DNA of 56,235 nt from Rhodopseudomonas palustris JSC-3b. Lineage in GTDB: Bacteria > Pseudomonadota > Alphaproteobacteria > Rhizobiales > Xanthobacteraceae. The notes beneath the pieces are model-generated. The model had not been told where the DNA came from and ran no database searches. It saw only the letters and a program-made list of their open reading frames with translations. Shown one piece after another: positions 25,749-35,080 of the stretch; the first letter of the stretch is position 1; every line of letters begins with the position of its first letter. Made by a program: the position numbers and the translations under genes. The DNA is taken from assembly GCA_000504425.1 (NCBI GenBank), contig KI632513.1, forward strand, positions 3,314,148 through 3,370,382, in the 5' to 3' direction.

Positions 25749-27011
25749 ACGGCTGTCCGGTTGAGTATTTGTAGACAAAGCGCATGGCGTTGATTCTTCT
25801 GCGTCCCGAACGTCTAGCAGCGTTTCTGGACACGGGAGAAGACCACGCCATGCGGCATCACAATAGCGTATTTCATTCGGTGTTAAAGCACGTGCCGTGG
25901 CATGTGTTTGACCGGTTGGTGACCGAGCACGGCGCCGATGCACGGGTGCGTCGGTTGTCCACGCATGATCAGTTCATCGCGCTGCTGTACGGCCAATTGT
26001 CCGGAGCGCAGAGCCTACGCGAGATCGAAGGCGGCCTCGCTAGCCATGCCAACCGGCTTTACCATCTCGGCGCCCGTGCCGCGTCGCGCTCGACGTTGGC
26101 GGACGCCAATGCGAGGCGGCCGAATGCAGTGTTCGCCAGCTTGTTTTCTGACCTGGTCCAGCGGGCTGGACGCGGGCTGCGGCGCAAGGTCGGCGAAGCG
26201 GTGCATCTGGTGGATTCGACCGGGCTGCGACTGAGCCATCTCAGCGCTGATTGGGCGCGGTTTTCCGACGGCGTTTGCGGCGCCAAGCTGCACATCGTCT
26301 ACGATGCCGACGGCGAGCACCCCGTCGATGCCGTCGTGACGCCGGCCCGAGTGAACGACATCACTGTCGCCAAGACGCTGCCGATCGCTGCCGGCGCAAC
26401 CTACGTGTTCGATCTGGGCTACTACAATTACGCTTGGTGGGCCGAACTCGACGCCAAGGGGTGTCGTATCGTCACGCGGCTCAAGTCCAACACAAAGCTG
26501 AGCGTCGTGAAGACCAACCCGGTTGAGGACGCCGCAATCCTCTCCGACCGCATCGGCCATCTGCCCGCTCGCCTCGCGGCAAGCCGCCGCAATCCGTTTC
26601 AAGAGCCGGTCCGCGAGATCCGCGTGCGGATCGACAGCGGCAAGATCCTGCGCATCATCAGCAACGACATCGATGCGCCTGCCGCCGAGATCGCAGCCCT
26701 CTACAAACGCCGCTGGCAGGTCGAGCTGTTCTTCCGCTGGATCAAACAGACATTGAAGATCAAACACTTCCTCGGCACATCCGAAAACGCCGTGCGCATC
26801 CAAATCGCCGTGGCCCTGATCGCTTTCCTGCTGCTGCGCCTCGCTTACGCGACACAGAGCGCTGTCGACAGCCTGCTCGCCTTCACTCGCCTTGTCCGTA
26901 CCAACCTCATGCACAGACGCTCGATCGACGCCTTGCTCGAACCGCCGCCGACAATCGAAGATCAGCGACAGTTGAGCTTCAGTCTATGTTGAGGCCGAAC
27001 CGGACAGCAGT
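25749..27011 (+). mobile_element. IS4-family insertion sequence, 1263 bp, with 11-bp target duplication
   Basis: Terminal inverted repeats ACGGCTGTCCGGTT (25749-25762) and its near-perfect complement at 26998-27011, matching in 13 of 14 positions. It is flanked on both sides by GCGACAAGCGC (25738-25748 and 27012-27022). One transposase gene fills it. The intact ends, intact frame and perfect target duplication suggest a fairly recent insertion. Confidence 0.9.
25850..26992 (+). CDS. IS4-family DDE transposase
   Basis: A 380-residue transposase from the ATG at 25850 (MRHHNSVFHSVLKHVPWHVF), which has GGGAGAA upstream; the frame also opens at 25784. The N-terminal DUF4372-like domain is followed by the DDE domain: Asp122 (VDSTGL), Asp188 (FDLGYYN), and Glu292 in the IS4 Y-R-E-K signature with the right spacing (Tyr285, Arg288, Glu292, Lys299 in YKRRWQVELFFRWIK). 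All catalytic residues are intact. It ends 19 bases before the right end of the IS. Confidence 0.95.
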   Translation: MRHHNSVFHSVLKHVPWHVFDRLVTEHGADARVRRLSTHDQFIALLYGQLSGAQSLREIEGGLASHANRLYHLGARAASRSTLADANARRPNAVFASLFSDLVQRAGRGLRRKVGEAVHLVDSTGLRLSHLSADWARFSDGVCGAKLHIVYDADGEHPVDAVVTPARVNDITVAKTLPIAAGATYVFDLGYYNYAWWAELDAKGCRIVTRLKSNTKLSVVKTNPVEDAAILSDRIGHLPARLAASRRNPFQEPVREIRVRIDSGKILRIISNDIDAPAAEIAALYKRRWQVELFFRWIKQTLKIKHFLGTSENAVRIQIAVALIAFLLLRLAYATQSAVDSLLAFTRLVRTNLMHRRSIDALLEPPPTIEDQRQLSFSLC

Positions 27012-27066
27012 GCGACAAGCGCGGGTATGACAGTCATTGATACGACCCGATGGTTATGACGGGCGC

Positions 27067-28455
27067 TTACTGGCCCGACGGCGTGCGCAGCCCGTGCCAG
27101 GCGTCGCGGACCTGGTGATAATGCACTTCGGGCAGATAGTCGGGGGTGTTCAGGCCGAGCGTCTTGACGTCGAGCCGGCCGATCGCGCTCAGCAGCGTGT
27201 AGGACGCCACCACGCGGTCGCGCTGCGCGCCGATCAGCCGCGCTTTGGCGGCGACCAGGTCTTGCTGCGCATTCAGCACATCGACCGTGGTGCGCTGGCC
27301 GCCCTGGGCCTCACGCCGCACGCCATCGAGCGCCACCGTGGCAGCGCGCACTTCGGATTCCGCGGCGCTGACCGCGACCTTGGCGCCGACATTGGCGGCC
27401 CAGGCGCCGACCACCGCGGTGCGTGACTGGTTGCGAATCTGGTCGAGCACCTGGCGGCTCTGCGTCACCACCTGCTTGGCCTGCCGGGTTTGCGAGGCAG
27501 CAACGCCGCCGTCATAGACCGGGGCGACCAGCTGGCCGCCGATGCTGGCCTGATCGGTGCGCTTGGTGCCCAAAGTGGTGTCGGTGTCGGTAGCGCGGCT
27601 GGCGCTGCCCTGCAGCGACAGCGTCGGCAGCAGCCCGCCTTCGGCGATCCGCACAACGGTGCTGGCGACATCGACGTCGAAGCTCGCGGCCATCACCGCC
27701 GGATGCTGCTTCTGTGCCTGGGCGATCGCGTCCTCGCGGTTGCCCGGCAGCAGCCGGTCGATCGGGTCGGGCGCGTTCAGCCGGGCCGGCGACTGGCCGA
27801 TCACCTGGGCGTAGGTCGCCTGGCTGACCGCGAGATTGACCTCGGCGGCGTTGAGATCGGCCAAACCGCGGTTGAGACGGGCCTCGGCCTGGGCGGTGTC
27901 GGTCGGGGTGACATCGCCAGCGCTGAGGCGGCGCTGGGTGATGTTCAAGGTTTCGCGCAAGAACGTGACGTTGGAGCGCTGCGCTTCCACCAAGGCCTGG
28001 TTGGCGAGCACGTTGGTATAGGCGGTGATGGCGTCGAGCAGCACACCCTGGCCGACATTGCGCAGCGCCTCGCGGCCCGAGCGGACCTGCAGTTCGGAGG
28101 CGCGCACATTGTTGGCGGTGCGGAAACCGTCAAACAGCATCTGCTTGACGGTGACGCCGACCGTCCATGGCGTCAGCGAGCCGTTTTGCAGCGAATTATC
28201 GGGCAGGGTGTTGCGCACCGCCTGCAGGCCGGCGCTCAAGCTGGCGATGATCTGCGGCCGATAGCCCGCCAGCGCCTGCGGCACGTTTTCGTCGGTGGCG
28301 CGCTGCCGCGCCCGTTCCGCATTGAGCAGCGGGTTGGTCTGATAGGCTTTCACCAGGGCTTCCGACAGGTTTTCCGCTTGCGCGGAAGACACCGCCATCG
28401 CCAGCCATGCGCCGAGCGCCACGCTCGCTCCGTATCGAGCCAGTCGATCGGACAT
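27067..28455 (-). CDS. TolC-family outer membrane efflux protein
   Basis: Outer-membrane channel subunit of the TolC family, used by RND pumps and type I secretion. From the ATG at 28455 it has 462 residues with a Sec signal peptide (ARYGASVALGAWLAMAVSSA, cleaved near AQA). The mature start NLSEALVKAYQTNPLLNAER is the hallmark of TolC proteins in this group. Two repeats of long coiled-coil hairpins follow. The frame also opens at 28485 and 28554; 28455 is preferred for the signal peptide, with AAGGG about 10 bases away. It faces the RND operon from the opposite strand, so any partnership would need separate transcription. Its closeness to type I secretion TolC leaves its partner open. Confidence 0.88.
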   Translation of the reverse strand: MSDRLARYGASVALGAWLAMAVSSAQAENLSEALVKAYQTNPLLNAERARQRATDENVPQALAGYRPQIIASLSAGLQAVRNTLPDNSLQNGSLTPWTVGVTVKQMLFDGFRTANNVRASELQVRSGREALRNVGQGVLLDAITAYTNVLANQALVEAQRSNVTFLRETLNITQRRLSAGDVTPTDTAQAEARLNRGLADLNAAEVNLAVSQATYAQVIGQSPARLNAPDPIDRLLPGNREDAIAQAQKQHPAVMAASFDVDVASTVVRIAEGGLLPTLSLQGSASRATDTDTTLGTKRTDQASIGGQLVAPVYDGGVAASQTRQAKQVVTQSRQVLDQIRNQSRTAVVGAWAANVGAKVAVSAAESEVRAATVALDGVRREAQGGQRTTVDVLNAQQDLVAAKARLIGAQRDRVVASYTLLSAIGRLDVKTLGLNTPDYLPEVHYHQVRDAWHGLRTPSGQ

Positions 28456-29097
28456 TAGCTTTGCGCCCTTGGAATGAAGAACCATCGTTAGCTTACCGTA
28501 AACCTGTACTGCCCCGACACCTCTTACATTGCCCGGGCCGGAATCGCGAGTCACGGAGCAAGTGCGCCTGAATCAGCTGCAGTTCGTCGCAATCAACGCT
28601 GTAACAGGGCTTTCCTGACAATCCGCTGGCAATGCCCCGGCGGATGTTGCGGCGCTGGGGGACGGTTTGTCGCAGCGCGGCCGCTATGCGTACCGTGCGG
28701 AGGATTTGTGCGGCACCGCGCCTGCGCCGCGTTGACCCGGGGGCGGGGGTGGGCCATGGACCGCGCCCGGTTGCGGCGGGGATGCCTGCCGGCTGCGGTC
28801 TCTTCGTCCTTTGGTCGGCTGGGTGATCGGCCCCGAAGGCGCTGTTCAGCAAAGTTAAGGCCCGGGATTCATCTTTTTCCGGTGCTTTGTCGGCCGCTGT
28901 TGTTTGCGCGCTATTTACTTGATCCAGCGATTGCCGTTTGGTCGGCTTTGCCGGAGCGATTTGAGAGCGGCGTCGGCAACTGAACGGTAAAGACCGCCCC
29001 CCATCATTTCCTCCCAGACATTTGCGCGACCGGGCCGGACACCGGCCCTCACCATATTGCCTTCGCCGCGCGCGCGGCTATTGGACCGGAGAGACCG
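28456..29097. other. 640-base intergenic region, no gene seen
   Basis: Between the divergent TolC-like and L,D-transpeptidase genes. It must contain both promoters. Short open frames on each strand (for example 28493-28852 minus) have arginine-rich, compositionally biased products and no binding sites. No convincing hairpin with a T-run. Confidence 0.5.
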
Positions 29098-29613
29098 ATG
29101 CGATTGAAGATGATGTTCGCCGCCGCCAGCCTGGTTGCAGGAGCGCTGCTTGCCGCGCCGCCAGCCGAAGCCCGTCCGGACATCGTCGCCTTTCGCGGAG
29201 ACTATTCGCCAGGGACCATCGTGGTGAAAACCCGCGAGCGGCGGCTCTATTACGTGCTCGATGATCAGCACGCCGTTCGCTATCCGGTCGGCGTCGGCAA
29301 GGTCGGCAAGCAATGGTCGGGCGTCACCCGGATCGACGGCAAATATCGCGAGCCAGCCTGGTCGCCGCCGGCTGATGTGCGCCGCGACAATCCCAGCATG
29401 CCCAATGTGATCCCGGGCGGCACCCCGCAGAACCCGATGGGCGCCGCGGCCATGACGCTGGCCGGCGGCGAATACGCCATCCACGGCACCAACCGGCCGC
29501 AATCGATCGGCGGCTACGTCTCCTATGGCTGCGTGCGCATGTACAATGAAGACGTCACCGACCTCTATCAGCGCGTCACGGTCGGCACCACGGTGGTGGT
29601 GACGACCCGCTAG
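29098..29613 (+). CDS. L,D-transpeptidase (YkuD domain)
   Basis: Periplasmic enzyme that forms 3-3 peptidoglycan cross-links or attaches proteins to the wall through a catalytic cysteine. The 171-residue protein has a signal peptide (residues 1-25, MKMMFAAASLVAGALLAAPP region) and a YkuD domain, with the active-site pattern HGTNRPQSIGGYVSYGCVRM, His129 and Cys145. No peptidoglycan-binding extra domain is present; this short form is common in alphaproteobacteria, often in multiple copies. GGAGAG precedes the ATG. A repeat copy starts 50 bases after the stop. Confidence 0.93.
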   Translation: MRLKMMFAAASLVAGALLAAPPAEARPDIVAFRGDYSPGTIVVKTRERRLYYVLDDQHAVRYPVGVGKVGKQWSGVTRIDGKYREPAWSPPADVRRDNPSMPNVIPGGTPQNPMGAAAMTLAGGEYAIHGTNRPQSIGGYVSYGCVRMYNEDVTDLYQRVTVGTTVVVTTR

Positions 29614-29663
29614 TGATCATTCGGTTCTGAGGGCATCAGAGCCGAAGGCCCTCCTTTGGGTCT

Positions 29664-29780
29664 GATAGCAACGCTGATTATTGAACGTCATGGCCGGGCT
29701 CGTCCCGGCCATCTACGTCTTTGATCATGAAGCGCTTTTAAGACGTGGATACAAGCGACAAGCGCGGGCACGACGGTCAT
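29664..29780 (+). repeat. three-hairpin dispersed repeat, copy C
   Basis: Forward, somewhat diverged copy (GATAGCAACG start). Hairpin 3 is weakened by ATACAAGCG in place of ATACCCGCG. A second, different repeat fragment with CCCGG inverted segments follows at about 29813-29866. Confidence 0.8.
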
Positions 29781-29871
29781 AGCGTGGGCGATGGTCTGAC
29801 GCGCGTCTTGACCCGAACCCGGGAAACCGCGCTGAGCGCGGTATCCCGGAAGCTCAGAGCGACGCCTGCCG

Positions 29872-31065
29872 TTACTTGGTCAGCGGGCAGCCGCTCGCCG
29901 CCGCGGTCGGGAATGCGCTGTCGCCGGGCACGGTCGCGAGCAGCTTGTAGTAGTCCCACGGCTTTTTCGATTCCGAAGGCTTCTTGACCTCGAACAGATA
30001 CAGGTCATGCACGAAGCGGCCATTGGCGAGCACCTTGCCGGTGGCGAACGCGTCATCGACCGGCAGCTCCTTGATCTTGGCCGCGACCGCCTCGGTGTCC
30101 TTGGTGCCGGCGGCCTTGACCGCCTTCAGATAGGACAGCGTCGACGAATAGGTGCCGGCATGGATCATGTTCGGCATCCGGCCGGTGCGCTTGAAGAATT
30201 TTTCCGCGAAATCGCGCGATTTGTCGTCGCGGTCCCAGTAATAAGCCTCGGTCAGCACCAGGCCCTGCGCGGCCTGCAGGCCCAGGCCATGCACCTCGGC
30301 GATGGTCATCAATAGCCCGGCGAGCTTTTGGCCGCCGGCAACGATGCCGAATTCCGCGGCCTGCTTGATCGAATTGGTGGTGTCGAGCCCGGCATTGGCG
30401 AGGCCGACCACCTTGGCTTTCGAGCTTTGCGCCTGCAGCAGGAACGACGAGAAGTCCGAGGAATTGAGCGGGTGCCGCACGGCGCCCAACACCTTGCCGC
30501 CATTGGCCTGCACCACTTCGCTGGTGTCCTTCTCCAGCGCGTAGCCGAACGCGTAGTCCGCGGTCAGGAAGTACCAGCTATCGCCGCCGGATTTCACCAG
30601 CGCGCCGCCGGTGCCGACCGCCAAAGCGTGCGTATCGAACGCCCAGTGGAAGCCATAGGGCTGGCAGGCATCGCCGGTGATGCGCGAGGTCGCCGCGCCC
30701 ACCACGATGTCGATCTTCTTCTTCTCGCGCGACAATTCCTGCACCGCCAGCGCCACCGATGAGGTGGTCAGCTCGGTGATCATGTCTACGCCATCAACAT
30801 CGTACCATTTACGCGCAATGCTGACGCCGACATCGGGCTTGTTCTGGTGATCGGCGGTGACGATCTCGATCTTCTGGCCGAGCACTTCGCCGCCAAAATC
30901 CTCGACGGCCATGCGTGCCGCTTCCAGCGACCACTTGCCGCCATAGTCGGCATAAACGCCGGACTGGTCGTTCAGGATGCCGATCTTGACGCCTTGCGCA
31001 TAGCCAGGCGCGGCGCTCAAAGCGGCGCAGGCGGCAAACGCGATCGACCATGAACTGAATTTCAT
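29872..31065 (-). CDS. ABC transporter substrate-binding protein, branched-chain amino acid type
   Basis: Periplasmic type I binding protein of the LivK/urea-amide class, 397 residues. Signal peptide MKFSSWSIAFAACAALSAAP cleaved after YAQ; the mature protein begins VKIGILNDQSGVYADYGGKW, the typical first strand, followed by VTADHQNKPDVGVSIARKWY. GGGAGG precedes the ATG at 31065; the longer frame to 31197 is not needed. No LivH/M/G/F genes are nearby, so it is an orphan that must share a permease encoded elsewhere. Such proteins are abundant in Rhodopseudomonas and often bind aromatic acids, so the ligand is open. Confidence 0.92.
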   Translation of the reverse strand: MKFSSWSIAFAACAALSAAPGYAQGVKIGILNDQSGVYADYGGKWSLEAARMAVEDFGGEVLGQKIEIVTADHQNKPDVGVSIARKWYDVDGVDMITELTTSSVALAVQELSREKKKIDIVVGAATSRITGDACQPYGFHWAFDTHALAVGTGGALVKSGGDSWYFLTADYAFGYALEKDTSEVVQANGGKVLGAVRHPLNSSDFSSFLLQAQSSKAKVVGLANAGLDTTNSIKQAAEFGIVAGGQKLAGLLMTIAEVHGLGLQAAQGLVLTEAYYWDRDDKSRDFAEKFFKRTGRMPNMIHAGTYSSTLSYLKAVKAAGTKDTEAVAAKIKELPVDDAFATGKVLANGRFVHDLYLFEVKKPSESKKPWDYYKLLATVPGDSAFPTAAASGCPLTK

Positions 31066-31166
31066 TCCAACCTCCCAATCATTGTTTGTTTTGGGAGAGG
31101 TTAGGAGAGAAAGCGGCGGCTGCCCAGCAATTTTCGCAAGGCGCCGGGCGCGGTCACCGCAGCGCG

Positions 31167-32159
31167 CTACACCACATGATCGGGCGCCAGCGCACACGGC
31201 GTTGCCGGATCGGTCTCGACCTGGATGGTGCTGTGCGCAATGCCGAAATCGTGCTGCAGCCGGTGGGCGATGTCATGCAGATAGCAATCGCCAGGAAAAC
31301 CGCCCGGGATCACCAGATGGCAGGTCAGCGCCACCTCGGTGGTGCTCATCGGCCAGATGTGCAGATCATGGACTTCGGTCACTCCGGCGCAGCTTGACAG
31401 CATGGTGCGCACCGCGGCCGGATCGATCTGGCGCGGCACGGCGCCGAGCGACATCGCGACGCTGTCGCGCAGCAGGCCCCAGGTTCCAGCGATGATCACC
31501 ACCGCGATCACCAGGCTAGTGACCGGATCGATCCACGACCAGCCGGTCAGCATGATCCCGAACCCGGCCAGCACCACGCCGAGCGAGACCGCGGCATCGG
31601 CTGCCATATGCAGATAGGCGCCGCGAATATTGAGATCGTCCTTGCGCCCGGCCGCAAACAGCCAGGCGGTGGCGCCGTTGATGACAATGCCGATCGCCGC
31701 CACCACGATCACCGTCAGTTCGGCGACTGGCTCCGGCTGCCGCAGCCGCATCAAGGCTTCCCAGCCAATTGCGCCGACCGCGACCAGCAGGAACACCGCG
31801 TTGAACAGCGCCGCCAGGATCGAGGAGCCGCGCAGGCCGTAGGTGTAGCGCGCCGACGGCTGCCGTTTCGCCAGCGTGGCGGCGGCCCAGGCCACCAGCA
31901 GGCCAAGCACGTCGGACAGATTGTGGCCGGCGTCCGCGACCAGCGCCATCGAGTTGCTGATCAGGCCGAACGCCGCTTCGGTAATCACAAAGCCGGTGTT
32001 GAGCGCGATGCCGATCGCAAACGCCGTGCCGAAATCGCGCGGGGCATGGCTGTGACCGTGATGACCACCACCATGGTGGTGATCGTCATGCTGCGCTGCA
32101 CAATGGTGGCCGTGCTGGTGCGGTTGCAGCGACGGCTGAGTACCCGGCGAATGGTCCAT
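31167..32159 (-). CDS. cation diffusion facilitator metal exporter (CzcD-like)
   Basis: Inner-membrane metal/proton antiporter, probably for Zn(II), Co(II) or Cd(II), 330 residues. A His-rich N-terminal tail (HQHGHHCAAQHDDHHHGGGH, about residues 15-35) precedes six predicted transmembrane helices. The metal site residues are visible in TM2 (ADAGHNLSDV) and TM5 (HMAADAAVSLGVV), the HxxxD pattern of zinc-type members. A cytoplasmic domain follows (VTEVHDLHIWPMSTTEVALT). Start at the ATG 32159 with AGGAG upstream; the frame to 32291 is not supported. With the RND pump 6 kb away it makes a metal-resistance theme, but the two are not in one operon. Confidence 0.93.
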   Translation of the reverse strand: MDHSPGTQPSLQPHQHGHHCAAQHDDHHHGGGHHGHSHAPRDFGTAFAIGIALNTGFVITEAAFGLISNSMALVADAGHNLSDVLGLLVAWAAATLAKRQPSARYTYGLRGSSILAALFNAVFLLVAVGAIGWEALMRLRQPEPVAELTVIVVAAIGIVINGATAWLFAAGRKDDLNIRGAYLHMAADAAVSLGVVLAGFGIMLTGWSWIDPVTSLVIAVVIIAGTWGLLRDSVAMSLGAVPRQIDPAAVRTMLSSCAGVTEVHDLHIWPMSTTEVALTCHLVIPGGFPGDCYLHDIAHRLQHDFGIAHSTIQVETDPATPCALAPDHVV

Positions 32160-32417
32160 GGTGCTTGCTCCTGTGCCCCAATTCGCGATTACCAACCGCC
32201 GAATTTGAATACTAGAACATCGCGAAAGCCGCCGCCGTTCGCGGGCCGTTTCCTTATTGCGCTGCAGCGAAAGCGGAAAAACCTCGCGCAAACAATGAAT
32301 CAGCGTTCGAATCGAGCGATTTCGTCATTGCGCTGAGGGGCTCAGCTTCGTAAATAAGTCCGCGATTTCGCGGACCCAGGGGCGCTGCGCTCGCCCCGCC
32401 AACCAGCACAGCAGCCG

Positions 32418-32816
32418 ATGCCAGCCAGGATCGAACGACCGCTCTCGCCGCATATGCAAGCCTATCGCTGGACGTTGACGATGACGTTGTCGATCGTTCA
32501 CCGTGCCACCGGGATTGCACTCTATTTCGGAATGCTGCTGCTCGCGTGGTGGCTGATCGCCGTCGGCGCCGGCCCGGGGGCTTATGCCACCGTGCAGGCC
32601 TTTACCGGCAGCTGGATCGGGAAGCTGATCGTATTCGGCTACACCTGGTCGCTGATGCACCATCTGTTGAGCGGCATCCGCCACTTCATCTGGGACCTCG
32701 GCTACGGATTCGGCACCGCCGATCGTGAATGGTTGAGCTGGGCGGCCCTGATCGGCGGCATCGTGCTCACCGTGCTGCTGTGGGTCGCGGCTTTTGCTTT
32801 GGGGGGCGGACGATGA
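32418..32816 (+). CDS. sdhC: succinate dehydrogenase cytochrome b556 subunit
   Basis: Membrane anchor of complex II, 132 residues with three transmembrane helices. RPLSPHMQAYRW and LSIVHRATGIAL near the N terminus and HHLLSGIRHFIWD (heme-ligand histidine region) are family signatures. It opens the sdhCDAB operon; sdhD begins in an ATGA overlap with its stop. The 258 bases upstream contain a small hairpin (GTCCGC/GCGGAC, 32358-32375) but no recognisable operator. Confidence 0.96.
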   Translation: MPARIERPLSPHMQAYRWTLTMTLSIVHRATGIALYFGMLLLAWWLIAVGAGPGAYATVQAFTGSWIGKLIVFGYTWSLMHHLLSGIRHFIWDLGYGFGTADREWLSWAALIGGIVLTVLLWVAAFALGGGR

Positions 32817-33232
32817 GCGCGAAAGACTCAGCCGGGGGCAACAAGCCCGTTCCGTCGATGCGCACGCCGCTCGGCAAGGTGCGCAAGTTCGGTCCCGCCG
32901 GCTCGGGCACCAGCGATTTCTGGCGGCAGCGTATTTCCGGCGTCGCGATGACGCTGATGATCCTGCCGGCAATCATCATCATCATGATGCTGCTCGGCCG
33001 TAATCAGGCCGGCGCCGCGCAGATCCTCGGCTCGCCGCTGATCGCGCTGACCATGATCCTGTTCATCATCGCCAGCGCCATTCATATGAAAATCGGCATG
33101 CAGGTGGTGATCGAGGACTACGTCCAGAACGAGAAGCTCAAGCTCGTCACCATCATGGCCAATAATTTCTTCTCGATTGCGGTCGCGCTGGCCCCGATCT
33201 TCGCCATCATCAAACTATCCTCCGGAGTGTAA
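32813..33232 (+). CDS. sdhD: succinate dehydrogenase membrane anchor subunit
   Basis: Second membrane anchor of complex II, 139 residues: soluble N terminus (MRTPLGKVRKFGPAGSGTSD), FWRQRISGVAM, then three transmembrane helices, with the heme/quinone region in SAIHMKIGMQVVIEDYV. The start is the ATG at 32813 overlapping the sdhC stop; the frame also opens at 32729, but that lies inside sdhC. sdhA follows after 3 bases. Confidence 0.95.
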   Translation: MSAKDSAGGNKPVPSMRTPLGKVRKFGPAGSGTSDFWRQRISGVAMTLMILPAIIIIMMLLGRNQAGAAQILGSPLIALTMILFIIASAIHMKIGMQVVIEDYVQNEKLKLVTIMANNFFSIAVALAPIFAIIKLSSGV

Positions 33233-33235
33233 CGC

Positions 33236-35059
33236 ATGGCCGCGAATGGCAACGGCGCGCCGGCCATCAACGGCCGCGCCTATCCCATTGAAGACCACAC
33301 CTATGACGTCGTCGTGGTCGGTGCCGGCGGCGCCGGCCTGCGCGCGGTCGTCGGCTGCAGCGAGGCTGGTCTGCGTACCGCCTGCATCACCAAGGTGTTT
33401 CCGACCCGCTCGCATACCGTGGCGGCGCAGGGCGGCATTTCCGCCGCGCTCGGCAACATGCACAAGGACGACTGGCGCTGGCACATGTACGACACCGTCA
33501 AGGGGTCGGACTGGCTCGGCGACCAGGACTCGATCGAGTACATGGTCCGCAACGCGCCGCAGGCGGTGTATGAGCTCGAACATTGGGGCGTGCCGTTCTC
33601 GCGCACCGAAGACGGCAAGATCTATCAGCGGCCGTTCGGCGGCATGACCATGGAGTTCGGCAAGGGTCAGGCGCAGCGCACTTGCGCCGCGGCCGACCGT
33701 ACCGGCCACGCCATGCTGCACACCATGTATGGCCAGGCGCTGCGTCACAACGCCGAGTTCTACATTGAATTCTTCGCCATCGACCTGATCATGGACGATC
33801 AGGGCGTGTGCCGCGGCGTGATCGCGCTCAAGCTCGATGACGGCTCGCTGCATCGCTTCAAGGCCCAGACCACCATTCTGGCCACCGGCGGCTATGGCCG
33901 CGCCTACGCCTCCTGCACCTCGGCGCATACCTGCACCGGCGACGGCGGCGCGATGGTGCTGCGCGCCGGCCTGGCGCTGCAGGACATGGAGTTCGTCCAG
34001 TTCCACCCGACCGGCATCTATGGTTCGGGCTGTCTGATCACCGAAGGCGCCCGCGGCGAAGGCGGTTATCTGTCCAACTCCGAAGGCGAGCGCTTCATGG
34101 AGCGCTTTGCGCCGTCGGCGCGCGATCTGGCGTCGCGTGACGTGGTGTCGCGCGCCATCACCATCGAAATCCGCGAAGGTCGCGGCGTCGGCAAGAAGAA
34201 GGATCACATCTTCCTTCATCTCGACCATCTCGACCCCGCGGTGCTGCACGAGCGGCTGCCGGGCATTTCGGAATCGGCGCGGATCTTCGCCGGTGTCGAT
34301 GTCACGCGCGAGCCGATCCCGATCCTGCCGACCGTGCACTACAACATGGGCGGCATCCCGACCAATTATCATGGCGAAGTGGTCATCAAGCGCGAAGGCG
34401 ACGACAACGCGGTGGTGCACGGCCTGATGGCGCTCGGCGAAGCGGCCTGCGTCTCGGTGCACGGCGCCAACCGGCTCGGCTCCAACTCGCTGATCGACCT
34501 CGTGGTGTTCGGCCGTGCCGCGGCGCTGCGCTGCGCCGAGAAGCTGACCCCGCATGGCAAGCAGCCGGAACTGCCGGCCGATTCCGCCGACAAGGCGCTC
34601 GCCCGGCTCGATCGCTTCCGCTACGCCTCGGGCGGCACCTCGACCGCGCGGCTGCGCGAGCAGATGCAGCACGTCATGCAGAACAACTGCGCGGTGTTCC
34701 GCACCGGCGAAGTGCTGCAGGAAGGCAAGGAGCTGATCCACAAGGTCTATCAGGGCATCAGCGATATCGGCGTCTCCGATCGCTCGCTGATCTGGAATTC
34801 GGACCTGGTCGAAACGCTCGAGTTCGACAATCTGATCGCGCAGGCGGTGGTGACCATGGAATCGGCCGCCAACCGCACCGAAAGCCGCGGCGCGCATGCC
34901 CGCGAAGATTTCCCGGATCGCGACGACAAGAACTGGATGAAGCACACGCTGGCGTGGATCGACCACGACGGCTCCACCACGATCGATTACCGCCCGGTGC
35001 ACGATTACACGATGACCAACGACGTTCAGTACATCCCGCCGAAGGCGCGGGTGTACTAA
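33236..35059 (+). CDS. sdhA: succinate dehydrogenase flavoprotein subunit
   Basis: Catalytic subunit of complex II, oxidising succinate to fumarate and passing electrons to SdhB, 607 residues. Rossmann motif [16 protein letters not shown] (residues 25-40), the covalent-FAD histidine His60 in [14 protein letters not shown], the substrate-binding loop [20 protein letters not shown], and the capping/active-site region with [16 protein letters not shown]. The C-terminal helical domain ends [12 protein letters not shown]. Standard length and no anomalies. Confidence 0.98.
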   Translation: MAANGNGAPAINGRAYPIEDHTYDVVVVGAGGAGLRAVVGCSEAGLRTACITKVFPTRSHTVAAQGGISAALGNMHKDDWRWHMYDTVKGSDWLGDQDSIEYMVRNAPQAVYELEHWGVPFSRTEDGKIYQRPFGGMTMEFGKGQAQRTCAAADRTGHAMLHTMYGQALRHNAEFYIEFFAIDLIMDDQGVCRGVIALKLDDGSLHRFKAQTTILATGGYGRAYASCTSAHTCTGDGGAMVLRAGLALQDMEFVQFHPTGIYGSGCLITEGARGEGGYLSNSEGERFMERFAPSARDLASRDVVSRAITIEIREGRGVGKKKDHIFLHLDHLDPAVLHERLPGISESARIFAGVDVTREPIPILPTVHYNMGGIPTNYHGEVVIKREGDDNAVVHGLMALGEAACVSVHGANRLGSNSLIDLVVFGRAAALRCAEKLTPHGKQPELPADSADKALARLDRFRYASGGTSTARLREQMQHVMQNNCAVFRTGEVLQEGKELIHKVYQGISDIGVSDRSLIWNSDLVETLEFDNLIAQAVVTMESAANRTESRGAHAREDFPDRDDKNWMKHTLAWIDHDGSTTIDYRPVHDYTMTNDVQYIPPKARVY

Positions 35060-35080
35060 GCGTGAGAGAAGGCTAGCACG

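Larger units (their letters stand above)
25639..27054 (+). repeat. three-hairpin dispersed repeat, copy B, interrupted by an IS
   Basis: Left part 25639-25748 and right part 27012-27054 together make one full copy. The break falls inside the third hairpin, where the IS element has inserted and duplicated GCGACAAGCGC. Confidence 0.85.

Noticed and set aside
28493-28852. 119-codon minus-strand frame upstream of the TolC-like gene
   Set aside because: Arg/Pro-rich shadow-like product and overlap with the likely promoter region.
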